NCBI GenBank assembly: GCA_035772405.1
Contig: JAYKKM010000439.1
Location: forward strand, 3,200,501-3,264,500
Length of the DNA stretch: 64,000 bases
Reading direction: 5' to 3'
Source: Chrysogorgia sp. JL179-B06
Lineage: Eukaryota > Cnidaria > Anthozoa > Scleralcyonacea > Chrysogorgiidae
The translations under genes were made by a program, and so were the position numbers. Below are positions 1 through 10,322 of this stretch, piece after piece. The stretch's first letter is position 1, and each line of letters opens with the position of its first letter. The notes beneath the pieces are model-generated. The model was not told where the DNA came from, ran no database searches, and saw only the letters and a list, made by a program, of their open reading frames with translations.

Positions 1-146
1 GATGTAGCAATGATTATATTTAACTGGGACACGCAAATGTCTTCATGTATGTTCACTATTGGAACAAACTTGAAAACACGTATAATGCATTATCAAATAC
101 TTATAATATAAATATAAATTATTTTAACGTTTGTTGTTAATTGCAG

Positions 147-227
147 TCCATGACTTTACAAGGAAACATACCTAGTGTGGCCCATCAATTGCAGTTACCT
201 GTTGGATCTGTTGGTATATCAATGAAT
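147..227 (+). CDS. Coiled-coil protein, penultimate exon (unit A)
   Basis: An 81-nt phase-0 exon is bounded by an acceptor (ttgcag, ending at 146) and a donor (gtaagt, from 228). It encodes 27 residues starting SMTLQGNIPSV and ending SVGISMN. It is identical in all three units and splices in frame to the exon at 3192, joining SMN to NQLIQ. The peptide is hydrophobic and Pro/Gly-bearing, unlike the highly charged next exon. No earlier exon is visible because the window begins just upstream. Function is not recognised. The exon call rests on splice sites, phase and conservation of the pair in every unit. Confidence 0.7.
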
Positions 228-699
228 GTAAGTATAGTAATGTATAATGAAATTTGATTTTTTGATGCCGTCAGCGGTAAGTTGCTAAGAAGTTGGTAAG
301 CTTCCAAGAAGCAGTATTTCAGTCATTTCCGGAACGTGAGACCTGCAGAGATAATACGAAAACAAGATAAAAGACTGTTTTTAAACTCTGAAAGCCTATC
401 GTTATTAAAGAACGATAAGTTCAATACTGTAAATACAGTTTATTAAGAATAACGCAACTTCATTTGGACGTTCTTATAACAGATAACTAAGCACTGCATT
501 CCACATATACTGTCCCGTTGCTATTTGCAAGTCATATTATAATAACAACTCAACGTGTATATTACATCAAATCCAGACACAACTGAAACTAGAACTTCAC
601 TTCAAAACCTCCTCATGCCTTTAGGTTGTGCTCGTGAAAAATTCGATGTCTGAACAATTAACCGCTAATTTAAATTTGGTACGACTTAGGCGAGAATTA

Positions 700-2870
700 T
701 TATAAAGACATTTTCAAACAATGTATTTCGCAGTATATATTGTTCGTTAGTGTTCTCTGGATTTATTTTATTATTCTTGAGCTTTCGACTCAGTTCTTTG
801 AGTCTTCATCAGAAGAGTGTTCTTGCAATTAAAGTTTGAATTTTCGTTCCGTTGGGATATCTGTCCACGTGATTGTAATCGGAGAGAGCGTCTGAGTGGT
901 TGATTTTTTCGAGTCGGATCCTGTTTGGATGCTGTGTTGTTTTCGGTTGACATGCTTTCCTTCTGATTTGAATCGCTTATCTGTGTTGATGGAGTAGGTA
1001 AAGAGGTCGTAGGGTGTCTGGTGTTCTCGCGTTTCAATTGTAGATAAATTGTTGATATGTCGATTACGTGCCTGCTTAATGTGTATTTGTCGAGGGTATG
1101 CCACGCTTCTTTAAATTCACGGGCTCGTTTGTGGTTGACACCTAATAATTTTTCATTGCTGACATTTTCAAACTGAGTATCATCCAGATAAACATCCAAT
1201 TCATTCTTAATTAGCATATTTCGTTTTTTCTTTGTGGTGACGAGCATACACTTAGTTTTCTCTGCATTGTGACACATCTTATTCTGTAAACTTCACCAAC
1301 TCCAAAGTTTCGGTTGACTTCGCTGCAACATGGAAAGTAGTGTCATCGGCAAACATAGTGGCCATGGTGTGATTAGTAATTTGAGGTAAATCGTTTACAA
1401 AAAATAAAAACAATAAAGGACCTAAAATAGATCCTAGCTGTGGAACACCCACATCCACAGGTATTTTATCTGACAAAAAACCATTGAATGAAACAATTTG
1501 GCTCCGCCCACTGAGATAGTCTTGAAAGAAAGACAGTGCTTTATCTCGGATCCCATAAATTTCCAATTTTTCAATAAGTATTTGATGGTACACCAGATCA
1601 AATGCTTTTCTCAGATCTAATATTATCACACCAACCAAATCCCAAGCAGCCAAATGTTTACTCCAACAGTCAATAAGCTGGGTCAAGGCAGTTTGACAGG
1701 AATGGATTAAAGCACGAAATCCAGATTGTTTACCATAAATCAAGTCATCAGCATTCAAAAAGTTGGTAAGATGGTCATACACATGCGTTTCAATTATTTT
1801 TGACAAGTTAGGCAAAATACTTATTGAACGAAAAATTCCCAGGGTTTTCGGAAGGACCAGACTTGTGAAGTGGAGTAACCTTTTGGGATAAATTTATTCA
1901 GGATACCAGTGAGACTAGATGCAATCTCCATTGCTGAAGTCGATAGAAAATAGGCATGTATATTCCATCCAGACCGGCAGACATTTTTAAATCCAAACTT
2001 AGAAGATGTTTTTCAACAATTTCAACAGACATTTCAGGCAATGTAAATTGTAAATTATTACCCTTACTATTAACAAAATTCCTCAGAATCTCAATAGTAT
2101 GCACATTATTGACATTCACATCATCAACATATTTGGAAACAACTGATGTAAACCATTGGTTAAAACCATTTACAATACCATTAGGATCATCAACTATATT
2201 TTCATCAAATACCATCTAGCTTGGACATGTCAGGTGAATGTACGATTTGGTACAAGTTCACGAAGATAATTCCAGAACTTTTTCACAGATGATACACCTT
2301 TTGACAAAAGCACACGATAATAATCCTTCTTGGCATGAAAAATAAGCTTTTGTACCAAATTTCGTTGTTTTCTATAAGCGAGAGGTTCTTGTTTCTTATT
2401 AATGGCATCACGCAGGTTAATAGTAAATAATTTTAACCATATATCAAGGCAGTCCTCCAGGTCATCAAAACTGTCACAAACTGACCATGGCTGTGTCGAA
2501 AGATCCAAAAGAAAGTCCACCTTTTCAAAATTTCTCATGCATCGATAACGTATGGTTCCACCTTTACGTGCTAGTGGGGCTTGTAGACGCAATGTAGCAA
2601 ACGTATGAAAATGATCACTAATTGAACAGTTAAGAACTGCACACTGGGATATCTGATCAGTGTGCGAAACATATATGATCAATTAATGACTTACCACGGT
2701 CAGTGACATGGGTTGGCTCATCTATTAGTTGAAGTAAGTATCAAGCATCAAGAAATTCACACTCAGCATCAAGAAATTCAGCATATTCGCATGATTCTTG
2801 ATTCAAAATTAAAATTAGTCAACATTAAAATAACCCTGTAGAACAATAGCTTTCTTTTCACCATGAGCAC
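700..2870 (-). mobile_element. 5'-truncated non-LTR retroelement with unusual 3' end (unit A)
   Basis: Antisense in the gene's intron. Reading on the minus strand: endonuclease C-terminus (GYFNVD-like near 2830; LIDEPTHVTDRGKS and SDHF near 2745-2610), linker, then reverse transcriptase (SAGLDGI near 1975; LDLRKAFD near 1615; VGVPQLGSILGPLLF near 1440; FADDTTF near 1345). The RT frame runs to KLLGV (about 1140), the usual point before the CR1/Jockey thumb. It then changes to a segment with EAWHTLDKY and SRHV (about 1112-1065), which resembles the tail after GIY-YIG domains in Penelope-like ORFs. Stops and frameshifts break it into at least four pieces, so it cannot be active. The 5' end is lost next to the (AT)n run. 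Confidence 0.85.
781..812 (-). other. CTGATGAA-stem-GAAA motif at RT element 3' end (unit A)
   Basis: On the minus strand: CTGATGAA, then GACTC, an 8-nt loop, GAGTC and GAAAGC. The five-base stem is perfect. The layout recalls a hammerhead core (CUGANGA, stem II, GAAA) but an extra A precedes the stem, so catalysis is doubtful. The same layout recurs in unrelated repeats at 16705, 45390 and 63291. Copies in the other units are at 19867-19898 and 40966-40997. Confidence 0.5.
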
Positions 2871-2878
2871 AATTTACA

Positions 2879-3044
<166 letters not shown>

Positions 3045-3191
3045 TGATTCTGAACCTTTAGATCTGGTCCTTCGATACAGGATCGAGTGGCAACGTTTGT
3101 TAGATGGTCAAAATGACTAATATATAATCCTTGGTTTATATCTTTGATTAAAATGAAGATTATATTATATCGATTAATTGATTTTTTTCAG

Positions 3192-3895
3192 AATCAGCTG
3201 ATTCAGGAGAATATATATCTGCATAACGAAGTACTGAAGCTTCGAAAAGCTTTAGAAAACTCAAAAGTTGACAATGCTGAACTATACTCGAAATTTGGGG
3301 AGTTGGCCAGGGACTGGGCTGAAACAGTTAAAGAGCTAAATAAAATTCACGAAAGTCAGAAGAAAGATTATGAAAAAACAATCGGTTTGTTGAAAAAAAC
3401 GAATGAGCAGCTATTGCAAGATAATAATAAAATGAAAAAAGTGATCGAAGATCTGCAAAAGATGCAATTCGAGTTTGAAAACAGAAACGAAAGTTAAAAT
3501 TGGGTCAAATTGGATTTCAGCTTGACACGTTAGTTTCTGAATATGTTTTCCCAGGCGATGATAGAGCAAGTAAAAGGGCCCGTTATGGAACCAAATTAAT
3601 ATCACTGAAAGGAAAACTTGCCAAGATGCAAGATGAGAGCATGAAGGAAAACGCGACAAGAAGATTAGCTGATCTTGACGAAGAAATGTTCAAAGATTGG
3701 TTTTTAGGAATGGTGGATGACATGAAGAGTTCTCGAGCTGTCGCAGCTCATCCTGATCTTGGTACATATGAAGAAATGCAAGAAATTATCAACGATGAAC
3801 ACAAAGATGATGATGACATGCGCAATGACTCCCTTGTTGTCTTGGAACGTCTCAACAAAATGTACAAACTTCTAAATCGTAAATTTGGAAAGTGA
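3192..3895 (+). pseudogene. Coiled-coil protein, terminal exon with frameshift (unit A)
   Basis: The acceptor tttttttcag ends at 3191. The exon is collinear with the intact 705-nt exon of units B and C but is one base shorter. An A is missing from a homopolymer near 3478-3482, so the frame leaves the conserved reading after about 96 codons, and the C-terminal half continues in another frame from 3500. The encoded N-terminal half is a long Glu/Lys/Leu-rich coiled coil. Because the lesion is one base in an A-run, it could be a sequencing or assembly error. Otherwise unit A encodes a truncated coiled coil lacking the acidic C-terminal region. Confidence 0.75.
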
Positions 3896-4384
3896 ATTTA
3901 ATATTAAGCGCTGAATCACGCTGAACTAAGTTAAACATACTAGTTAGTTATCCTATTTGTTTTCAATTTTTTTATATATAGTCGCGTCGTTCTCGTCGTA
4001 AATGAGCTCATAGCCAACTCGGCGCTTCACGAGGTTGAGGTATATAACCGACTTATACCACGATTTAATGAATGTGGGAGATTATGGTGATGTTGGCATG
4101 CGCATTCGTTCAGTATTGGTTATGCAGCAAATGTCTCTCCCTCTCGTATGCGTGCTACCGGTGTGCTCTATACTCGAGATGGTTAAGGCAGGGATCCCAT
4201 CAATTTGAAAATTATATCAATTCAAGCTAGGGTTATATTTCAGATATAACTCTTAAATTAATAATTCAAGGTTATTATATAATATACTCGGTTTTTTTAT
4301 AATTGCACGGTTTTGCTGGGAATTAATGGTTATAAATCCCTACGAAGAACAAAAGAAACCGACTCAATCGTGGTATAATTGGTG
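3896..4384. other. 3' flank of coiled-coil gene, no further gene seen
   Basis: AT-rich sequence after the stop codon. No clear AATAAA cleavage signal immediately follows the stop, and no coding or structured RNA signal is seen. The same tract follows the gene in units B and C, with small differences in C (for example a longer stretch around 44140-44260). Confidence 0.5.
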
Positions 4385-4726
4385 TAATACCATGGTTGTC
4401 TCAATTTCTTTTGTCTTTTCAGGTTGAATTAATAACTAAATTACCTCATTTGGATTAATTTATACAATCTATAGGTCGTATTAGAACTAATACAACCTTG
4501 AATGACGTCATGAGAGGTAGTATTAGCTTCTTCTCGCCTGGCATGCAAATTTGATATATAACATGAAATTTCGACAACCATGGTATTACAAAGTAATATC
4601 ATGGTAATGAGGTGTATTAGCTGTTAAACCGCCCGCTTGATTCGGGTCATTAAGTAAAATTTTACTTAATGACCCTCATCGAGCGGGCGGTTTTAACAGC
4701 TAATACACCTCACTACCATGATATTA
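4385..4726. mobile_element. Compound fold-back element, about 340 bp (unit A)
   Basis: The ends are inverted: TAATACCATGG at the left and CCATGATATTA at the right. Inside, an inverted pair (4384-4399 with 4574-4589) closes a 190-bp loop. It is followed by an almost perfect 140-bp palindrome centred at 4660/4661 (arms 4591-4660 and 4661-4730) containing ACCGCCCGCT and its complement. Unit C lacks the whole segment at 44580/44581, which supports insertion as one unit. No coding capacity. The target duplication is not clear. Confidence 0.8.
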
Positions 4727-5180
<454 letters not shown>

Positions 5181-5397
5181 TAGTAAAGTGGTAGAGTGCT
5201 GCGTAGACAGTGTTTTGAATATATAGCAAAGTGAAAAGGTGGTAAACTGCCAAGAATTGCGATCGTCTTTGACAACCGCTTGTGGACAGCACCTGCGATC
5301 AGAACATCCAGATCAGTAGCGTGTGCATGGAGCCAGAGTCCTCAAACTGCCACAATCGCTAAACATTATCGCTAAAGGACACCCACACAGTAAAATC

Positions 5398-5880
5398 GTG
5401 ATTCTTATTTTAAGAAAAAAAATTCTTGTTTTAAGCAAGATATTGCTTAAAACAAGTATAATCATTCTTGTCCATATAGTGAGAATATTATTCTTATCAA
5501 GAATGCCATTCTTGCCAAGAATATTATTCTTGTCAAGAACATTATTCTTGACAAGAACATATGTGCTTTAAATAAGCAATATATTTCTTATCCGATTCTT
5601 ATTTTAAGGAAAACAATTCTTGTTTTGAGCAAAAAATGGCTTAAAACTAGTAAAATTATTCTTGTCCATATAGTAAGAATATTATTCTTAGCAAGAATAT
5701 AATTCTTACCCGATTCTTGTTTTAAGAAAATAATTCTAATTTTAAGAAAATATTTGCCTAAATTGAGCAATTTTATTCTTGCCTGCATATTAAGTAATAA
5801 TATAATTATTGGCAAGAATCTTTCAAGAATATTTGTGCTCAAAACAAGTAATATCCTAAGCAAACTGAATTTGTCTAGTC
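5398..5880. repeat. Palindromic TTCTTG/CAAGAA array (unit A)
   Basis: Three degenerate units begin near 5398, 5593 and 5711, each headed by CGATTCTT(A/G)TTTTAAG. They are packed with short inverted pairs such as ATTCTTGCCAAGAAT, TTCTTGTCAAGAA and TGTTTTAAGCAA paired with TTGCTTAAAACA. The repeated self-complementary hexamer TTCTTG/CAAGAA is the main organising feature. Translations of the tract are compositional only. Confidence 0.85.
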
Positions 5881-7480
5881 TAGCATTTGATTCTTACTTT
5901 TATATAAACTGCAAGAATCGCAACCACAAACAATTAACATCTTAGAACATGTATATAAATATACAAACATTTATTTAAATAAATAAAATTCAAGATTATA
6001 GTCCTACATGAAAATATTTCGAACAAATTAAATGCTATAACCATGCATGCCAAGTATAACTGTACGCAAAAGTACAGGTCCCCTTATATATACTGTAAAT
6101 ATTTAAAACTATTATTAAAACTATAAATATTAATGCAGGATTAGTGAAAATGTATAGCAGTCTGCCCGTGTACCTGAGCTGGTTCGCCTCCATATAAACA
6201 CCACCTAAGGTATAATTAGATATAGGTCTTTTGGGCTCGATTTCCATATAAATATCCCCAAATTTAAAACATAGTGGCTAACCCAAACCTTACCCTAATC
6301 CTAACCCTAACCCTCCACCTAATATATACTAACCCTAACTCTTACGATAATGTTTTATTTTAGAAATAACAGCTGATTTTAATTTCGACTTTTACTACCG
6401 ATAGTCTATGTGACGTCATTTCGGGATTTTATATGGAAATTCAACCGTCTTTTGGATAAAGATGGCAGACATCACAGGAACGAGGCTTATGGGTCAAAAT
6501 TACTTGTTTTGTCTCAGTCCAAACAACAAATGAATATATGTATAGCAAATTTCAATTGTTCACCCTGAGTTTATTTTTGACCCACAAGCCTTGTTTCAGC
6601 TGCAATCTTTACGAAAAAGGTTTATAAATAATGTTAAGGTTATGATGTTGCTGTAATGTGTTAATGCAATAAATTTTCCTTCTCTACAGTAATAATAAAA
6701 ATAATCATATATCAATGTACATTAGCTTCTCTCAGCTTTGTAAGTTGTAATTTTGTCATCTTCCTTCCAGTTCCAACCATATTGTTATTTCCCGTGAATT
6801 CCACTGTCCTTTGGATAATGTTATCCTGATCAAGACATACCTGTATGGTACTATCAGCTAAAAACAAAAGATGCACAATAAGAATAAATAAAATTAATAA
6901 GAATAATTAGGGAGTAAAGATGTAAATTAGGTTGCCCTGAAGTTGTTTGCAGTTCCCAGTGCCATCTGCTAACATTCAGATGGTTGCAAAATGATCCTGA
7001 CACTCAGTCACGGCAACCTGAACCAGAAATTCTGGATGTTTAAAATTTAATTATGCATTGCATGGCAGTATACAGTATATGTAATAGCTATAACAGAATG
7101 CCATTTCATTCAAATCCAAACATAACAGAAGCTTTTATTAAACAACACGATAACAACCTTTTTATATAAAAAACCTTATACCAGTACTTTATTATACAAT
7201 ATATGTATAAAATATATGTAGAAGAGTATTTTACCAGGAACTATTAAGGAACCGGTCTCACCAGTTGAAATACACCAGCCATGCAACTTTTAAAACAATA
7301 ACATGCATTTCCTTATTTCATATTGGATCTGCCCTACAGTACAATATGCATGTTTGGATGGGCAAGTTTAATGCTAAATATTGACTTTAATAATATATAT
7401 TTAACTGCTCTTGAAGTTTTGTTCGGTTGAGTCTGTGGCATGTTGTTCGAACTGCAGATACACTGTATCTTACTTAATAT
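5881..7480. other. Noncoding stretch
   Basis: No convincing coding exon on either strand. It contains four scattered CCTAA-type repeats near 6285-6345 and AT-rich sequence. Unit B has the same tract at about 24958-26559 with only small indels. Confidence 0.5.
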
Positions 7481-7753
7481 CTGGAGTTGGTTGTTCAAAG
7501 CCTGGATAGCTTATCCAATGGTTAAATCCTATCCAGTGAATATATATTTCTATCCACTGAATGACCATCTAAGAAAAATAGCAGGTAAATATCACCAGCC
7601 ATGTTTTCAACAACATATTCAACTAATGGTGGTATTCACTCACTATTTTACTGAGATGGCCATTCACTTCAGTGGATAGAAAATATATTCACTGGATAAG
7701 CTATATACATGTATATAGCTTATATATATAAGGATTTGAACAACCAACCCCAG
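7481..7753. mobile_element. MITE with long inverted ends (unit A)
   Basis: CTGGAGTTGGTTGTTCAAA at the left pairs with TTTGAACAACCAACCCCAG at the right. The inverted similarity continues inward (ggatagcttatccaatg and tatccactgaatgaccatc against their complements at 7655-7735). At 273 bp with no coding capacity, it is a small non-autonomous DNA element. The unit B copy is at 26560-26832. Confidence 0.8.
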
Positions 7754-8038
7754 GACTTACAGGTATCTACAAGCAAATATCACTCATGTTAATGAACTAG
7801 TTCTGAATCCAGAGGATATAAGTACAGTATATATTTCCTGATAATTTCCAGTAAACATGTAAACATATAACAAAATATATATTTAATATTTTAATATATA
7901 AAACATAAAACAAAAAGTACAGTGTAATGCAATAGGGTATACATGTACATGTATACGAGACTGCTTTTACACTGCATTAAATTTCCGTGTTTGGATACTT
8001 TTATCCAAACACAAGTATAATTAATATATTTCACTGTC

Positions 8039-8269
8039 ATAGACGATACATGGGCAATCGTCAAGCTCAATTAAGTATCGTCAAGTACATACTGTATATC
8101 AATCAAACCAGTACATCGACATTGTAACTCTCGCTCTCCATCTGAGTCTCAGCAGCTAAATGGTTAGAGCGTCTCACCGGCAATCAGAGGTTACAGGTTC
8201 AATCCCTGTCCGGGACTCAGAAACATTTTCTGAGGATTTGAGCTTGATGATTGCCCATGTATTGTCTAT
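8039..8269. mobile_element. Inverted-repeat element enclosing a tRNA-like sequence (unit A)
   Basis: Arms of about 32 bp (8039-8070 and 8238-8269) are complementary except for about three bases, around GATACATGGGCAATCG and its complement. The 167-bp interior holds a tRNA-like sequence at 8144-8218. The layout is a tRNA-derived cassette inside a hairpin-forming repeat. The unit B copy is 27119-27350. Confidence 0.7.
8144..8218 (+). tRNA. tRNA-like sequence, degenerate (Ala-GGC-like)
   Basis: A 75-nt sequence with a seven-pair acceptor stem (GAGTCTC with GGGACTC), a T arm with a perfect five-pair stem (ACAGG/CCTGT) and loop TTCAATC, and an A-box-like CAGCTAAATGG. The anticodon loop would read CCGGCAA with GGC at 34-36, but position 33 is C rather than T, one anticodon-stem pair is mismatched and the D stem is weak. 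This fits a tRNA pseudogene or the head of a tRNA-derived repeat better than a functional tRNA. Confidence 0.45.
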
Positions 8270-8330
8270 CTACTCCAAGATCCCACATTCACAACATCAA
8301 TATATATATAAATATACAACATATTTCACT

Positions 8331-8405
8331 TTGTGACGAAGCACCTTTGCTCGAAATGTTAGACCTCCCATACACAATTTCGGCAGTATACCAACTTTTA
8401 AGAGT
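8331..8405 (+). repeat. Dispersed repeat tail (GACGAAG...CGAAATGTTAGAC type)
   Basis: GACGAAGCACC, CTCGAAATGTTAGACCTC, then ATTTCGGCAGTATACCAAC. The same chain recurs at 13636-13690 and 63762-63825 on the plus strand, and at 36183-36230 and 63600-63680 on the minus strand. It is a short dispersed repeat and not coding. Confidence 0.6.
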
Positions 8406-8481
8406 CGTAAAATGAATCGTAAAATGAATATCAGAGCCCAGCTCAAAATTCGAATGTGGAGAGCCATCTCATAACAAACAT

Positions 8482-8482
8482 A

Positions 8483-8560
<78 letters not shown>
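8482..8560. repeat. (AT)n microsatellite
   Basis: A TA dinucleotide run directly before the tRNA-derived repeat at 8568. The unit B counterpart (27563-27630) is shorter and interrupted. Confidence 0.95.
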
Positions 8561-8567
<7 letters not shown>

Positions 8568-8740
8568 ATTCATATGGATTTGTGGTGAAGGAAAATTTCG
8601 AGTGTTGGAATATATACATTGTAATACCAAACCGGGACCAGTTTCGAAAAATGCAACTTCAAGGCCTTCCGGCTGGGAATTGAACCCGCAACCCTACGAT
8701 GCTAGTGCAGTGCTCTGACCACTGAGCTACAGAAGGCGTT
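8568..8740 (-). mobile_element. tRNA-derived SINE-like repeat (unit A)
   Basis: On the minus strand a tRNA-like head (8664-8737) is followed by a tail (ggtcccggtttgg ... cgaaattttccttcacc). The head has a seven-pair acceptor with one wobble (GCCTTCT with GGAAGGC), an A box TAGCTCAGTGG and a B box GGTTCAATTCC. The anticodon loop is CTAGCAT (AGC, alanine-like). A second, truncated copy lies at 8849-9003 and a related fragment near 16535. Canonical A and B boxes plus a shared tail suit a Pol III SINE. Unit B copy: 27638-27810. Confidence 0.7.
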
Positions 8741-8803
8741 GCCGAGAACCTAGTCACGAGTTCTGTATATATAGTGGTGGTAATGCCGGGATAAGATTCT
8801 GGG

Positions 8804-9028
8804 TATATTATAGGTAATATTTGGCATTTCACTCGATTAAACTACATGTTCATATGGATTAGTGGTGAAGGAAAATTTCGAGTGTTGGAATATATACAAT
8901 GTAAGACCAAACCGGGACCAGTTGCGAAAAATGCAACTTCAAGGCCTTCCGGCTGGAATTGAACCCGCAACCCTGCAATGCTAGTGCAGTACTAGTGCAG
9001 TGAAATGCCAAATATTACCTATAATATA
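8804..9028. mobile_element. Inverted-repeat element carrying a truncated SINE copy (unit A)
   Basis: Perfect 29-bp inverted ends (8804-8832 and 9000-9028; core GGTAATATTTGGCATTTCAC) enclose a second copy of the tRNA-derived repeat (8849-9003). This copy lacks the acceptor and D-arm portion present in the copy at 8568. The unit B counterpart is 27874-28098, also with perfect ends. Confidence 0.75.
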
Positions 9029-9069
9029 TATTTAAATATATATATATATATACTTTATAAAGCAGATGT

Positions 9070-10205
9070 TAAATTAACAATATCCAAAACGGCACGACTT
9101 CTAAACGGCACGGTAAAATGAAAACCGAAGCCTTAGCCTTATTTTCTTACTAAGGAGCAACAAGCAAGTATATAATTTTCAAGTTAGGACTTGTTTACAG
9201 GAGCCAGCTAGGCTATAGTCCTTATCATCAATGTGATACGTGTATCTTTATGATTTTTGCCTGGTTGGATGCGATGAAATTTCCCATCGCCTATTTACAT
9301 GGTTGCAAGCAAAATTTGAATATGAATTACTGGGAGGTAATTAAACACTGCCCTATACAGTATAACTTCTTAGTATAGACGTTGTTCACGTTATGAACCG
9401 GTATACGATTCGATGTAAAATGTTACAAAAGGCCAGTTTCTTTAAAACGATATCGGGTCGAACATTTCTCGAAACGAAATTAGTTAACTCGAGCGATTTG
9501 AAGACTACTTCTATAAACGGCACGGGGAAATGAAAACCGAAGCCTTAGCGGTGTCATGTGAATACAAAAACATGCATGGTCTAACACTTTCATATACTTA
9601 CGTTGTTTTCTTACTAAGTCTACTAAGGGACAACAAGCAAGTATAGTTTTCAAGTTAGGACTTACTTAGTACAGGAACCAACTATATCGTCTATAGCCCT
9701 TGTCATCGATGTTTAGTGAATGTGTACATCTTTATTATTTTTAAAGATGTGTACATCTTTATTATTTTTAAAACCTTATTGAAACTATTGAAACCTTATA
9801 TATAAGGATATAGCGCTCCATAAAGACAGCCTGCAATTGATAAGAAATTCAATTTAGGTTAGTTATAGCCGACGTTTCCATTTATAATCGCTCAAAATGT
9901 TTATTCACTATACACAGATGGAAACGAGAACAAAGATGGCTTCTTCACATTATACGTTCTCGCGTGTTTTTGCTTTAGATTTCAGTTTCAGTTCGGACTG
10001 AGATTTCTCATGTAGTTTTAGCGCGACTGCTGGCTGGCAGAAATTCTCAAATAAGAATTAAAGAGATTCACAAATCTGTTCTTCTTCGAATCTTCATGCT
10101 GATCAATCATGATTGGTAGAAGAAAGAGAGGAATCGAAACTATCCAAGCAGTCTCAAACAGACGTTCCTATAAAACAACTTCTTATACATAAGGATAAGC
10201 AGAAT
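9070..10205. repeat. Left member of a direct repeat pair flanking gypsy debris (unit A)
   Basis: Recurring blocks (aaatgaaaaccgaagcctta, acaacaagcaagtata, ttcaagttaggactt) appear near 9100 and again near 9540, and all recur at 15600-16515. A 25-bp module (tgtgtacatctttattattt ...) is itself duplicated near 9720-9770. The pair brackets the gypsy pol fragment at 10323-12195, so LTR ancestry is possible, but no TG...CA ends, primer site or target duplication is visible. Confidence 0.6.
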
Positions 10206-10322
10206 AAACTTGAAAATGCAGAAACAGAGAAACTTCTCACCAGTCCATTGAATAAAATTATTTAATACGTTTCGGACAACAACACTGGGTCGTGCATCTA
10301 GTTAGTAGGAAGTATCCGTATA

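Noticed and set aside
781..812. True hammerhead ribozyme
   Set aside because: The core has an extra A before stem II, and stems I and III could not be drawn consistently. Kept as a motif finding only.
5323..5945. Hydrophobic frames on both strands of the TTCTTG array
   Set aside because: Composition artefact of the palindromic repeat; both strands give similar Ile/Leu-rich peptides.
6285..6345. CCCTAA repeats suggesting a telomere
   Set aside because: Only a few imperfect copies, interstitial, and present in the same place in unit B. Not a telomere.
8144..8218. Functional tRNA-Ala gene
   Set aside because: C at position 33, a weak D stem, an anticodon-stem mismatch and placement inside a duplicated inverted-repeat element argue for a tRNA-derived repeat.
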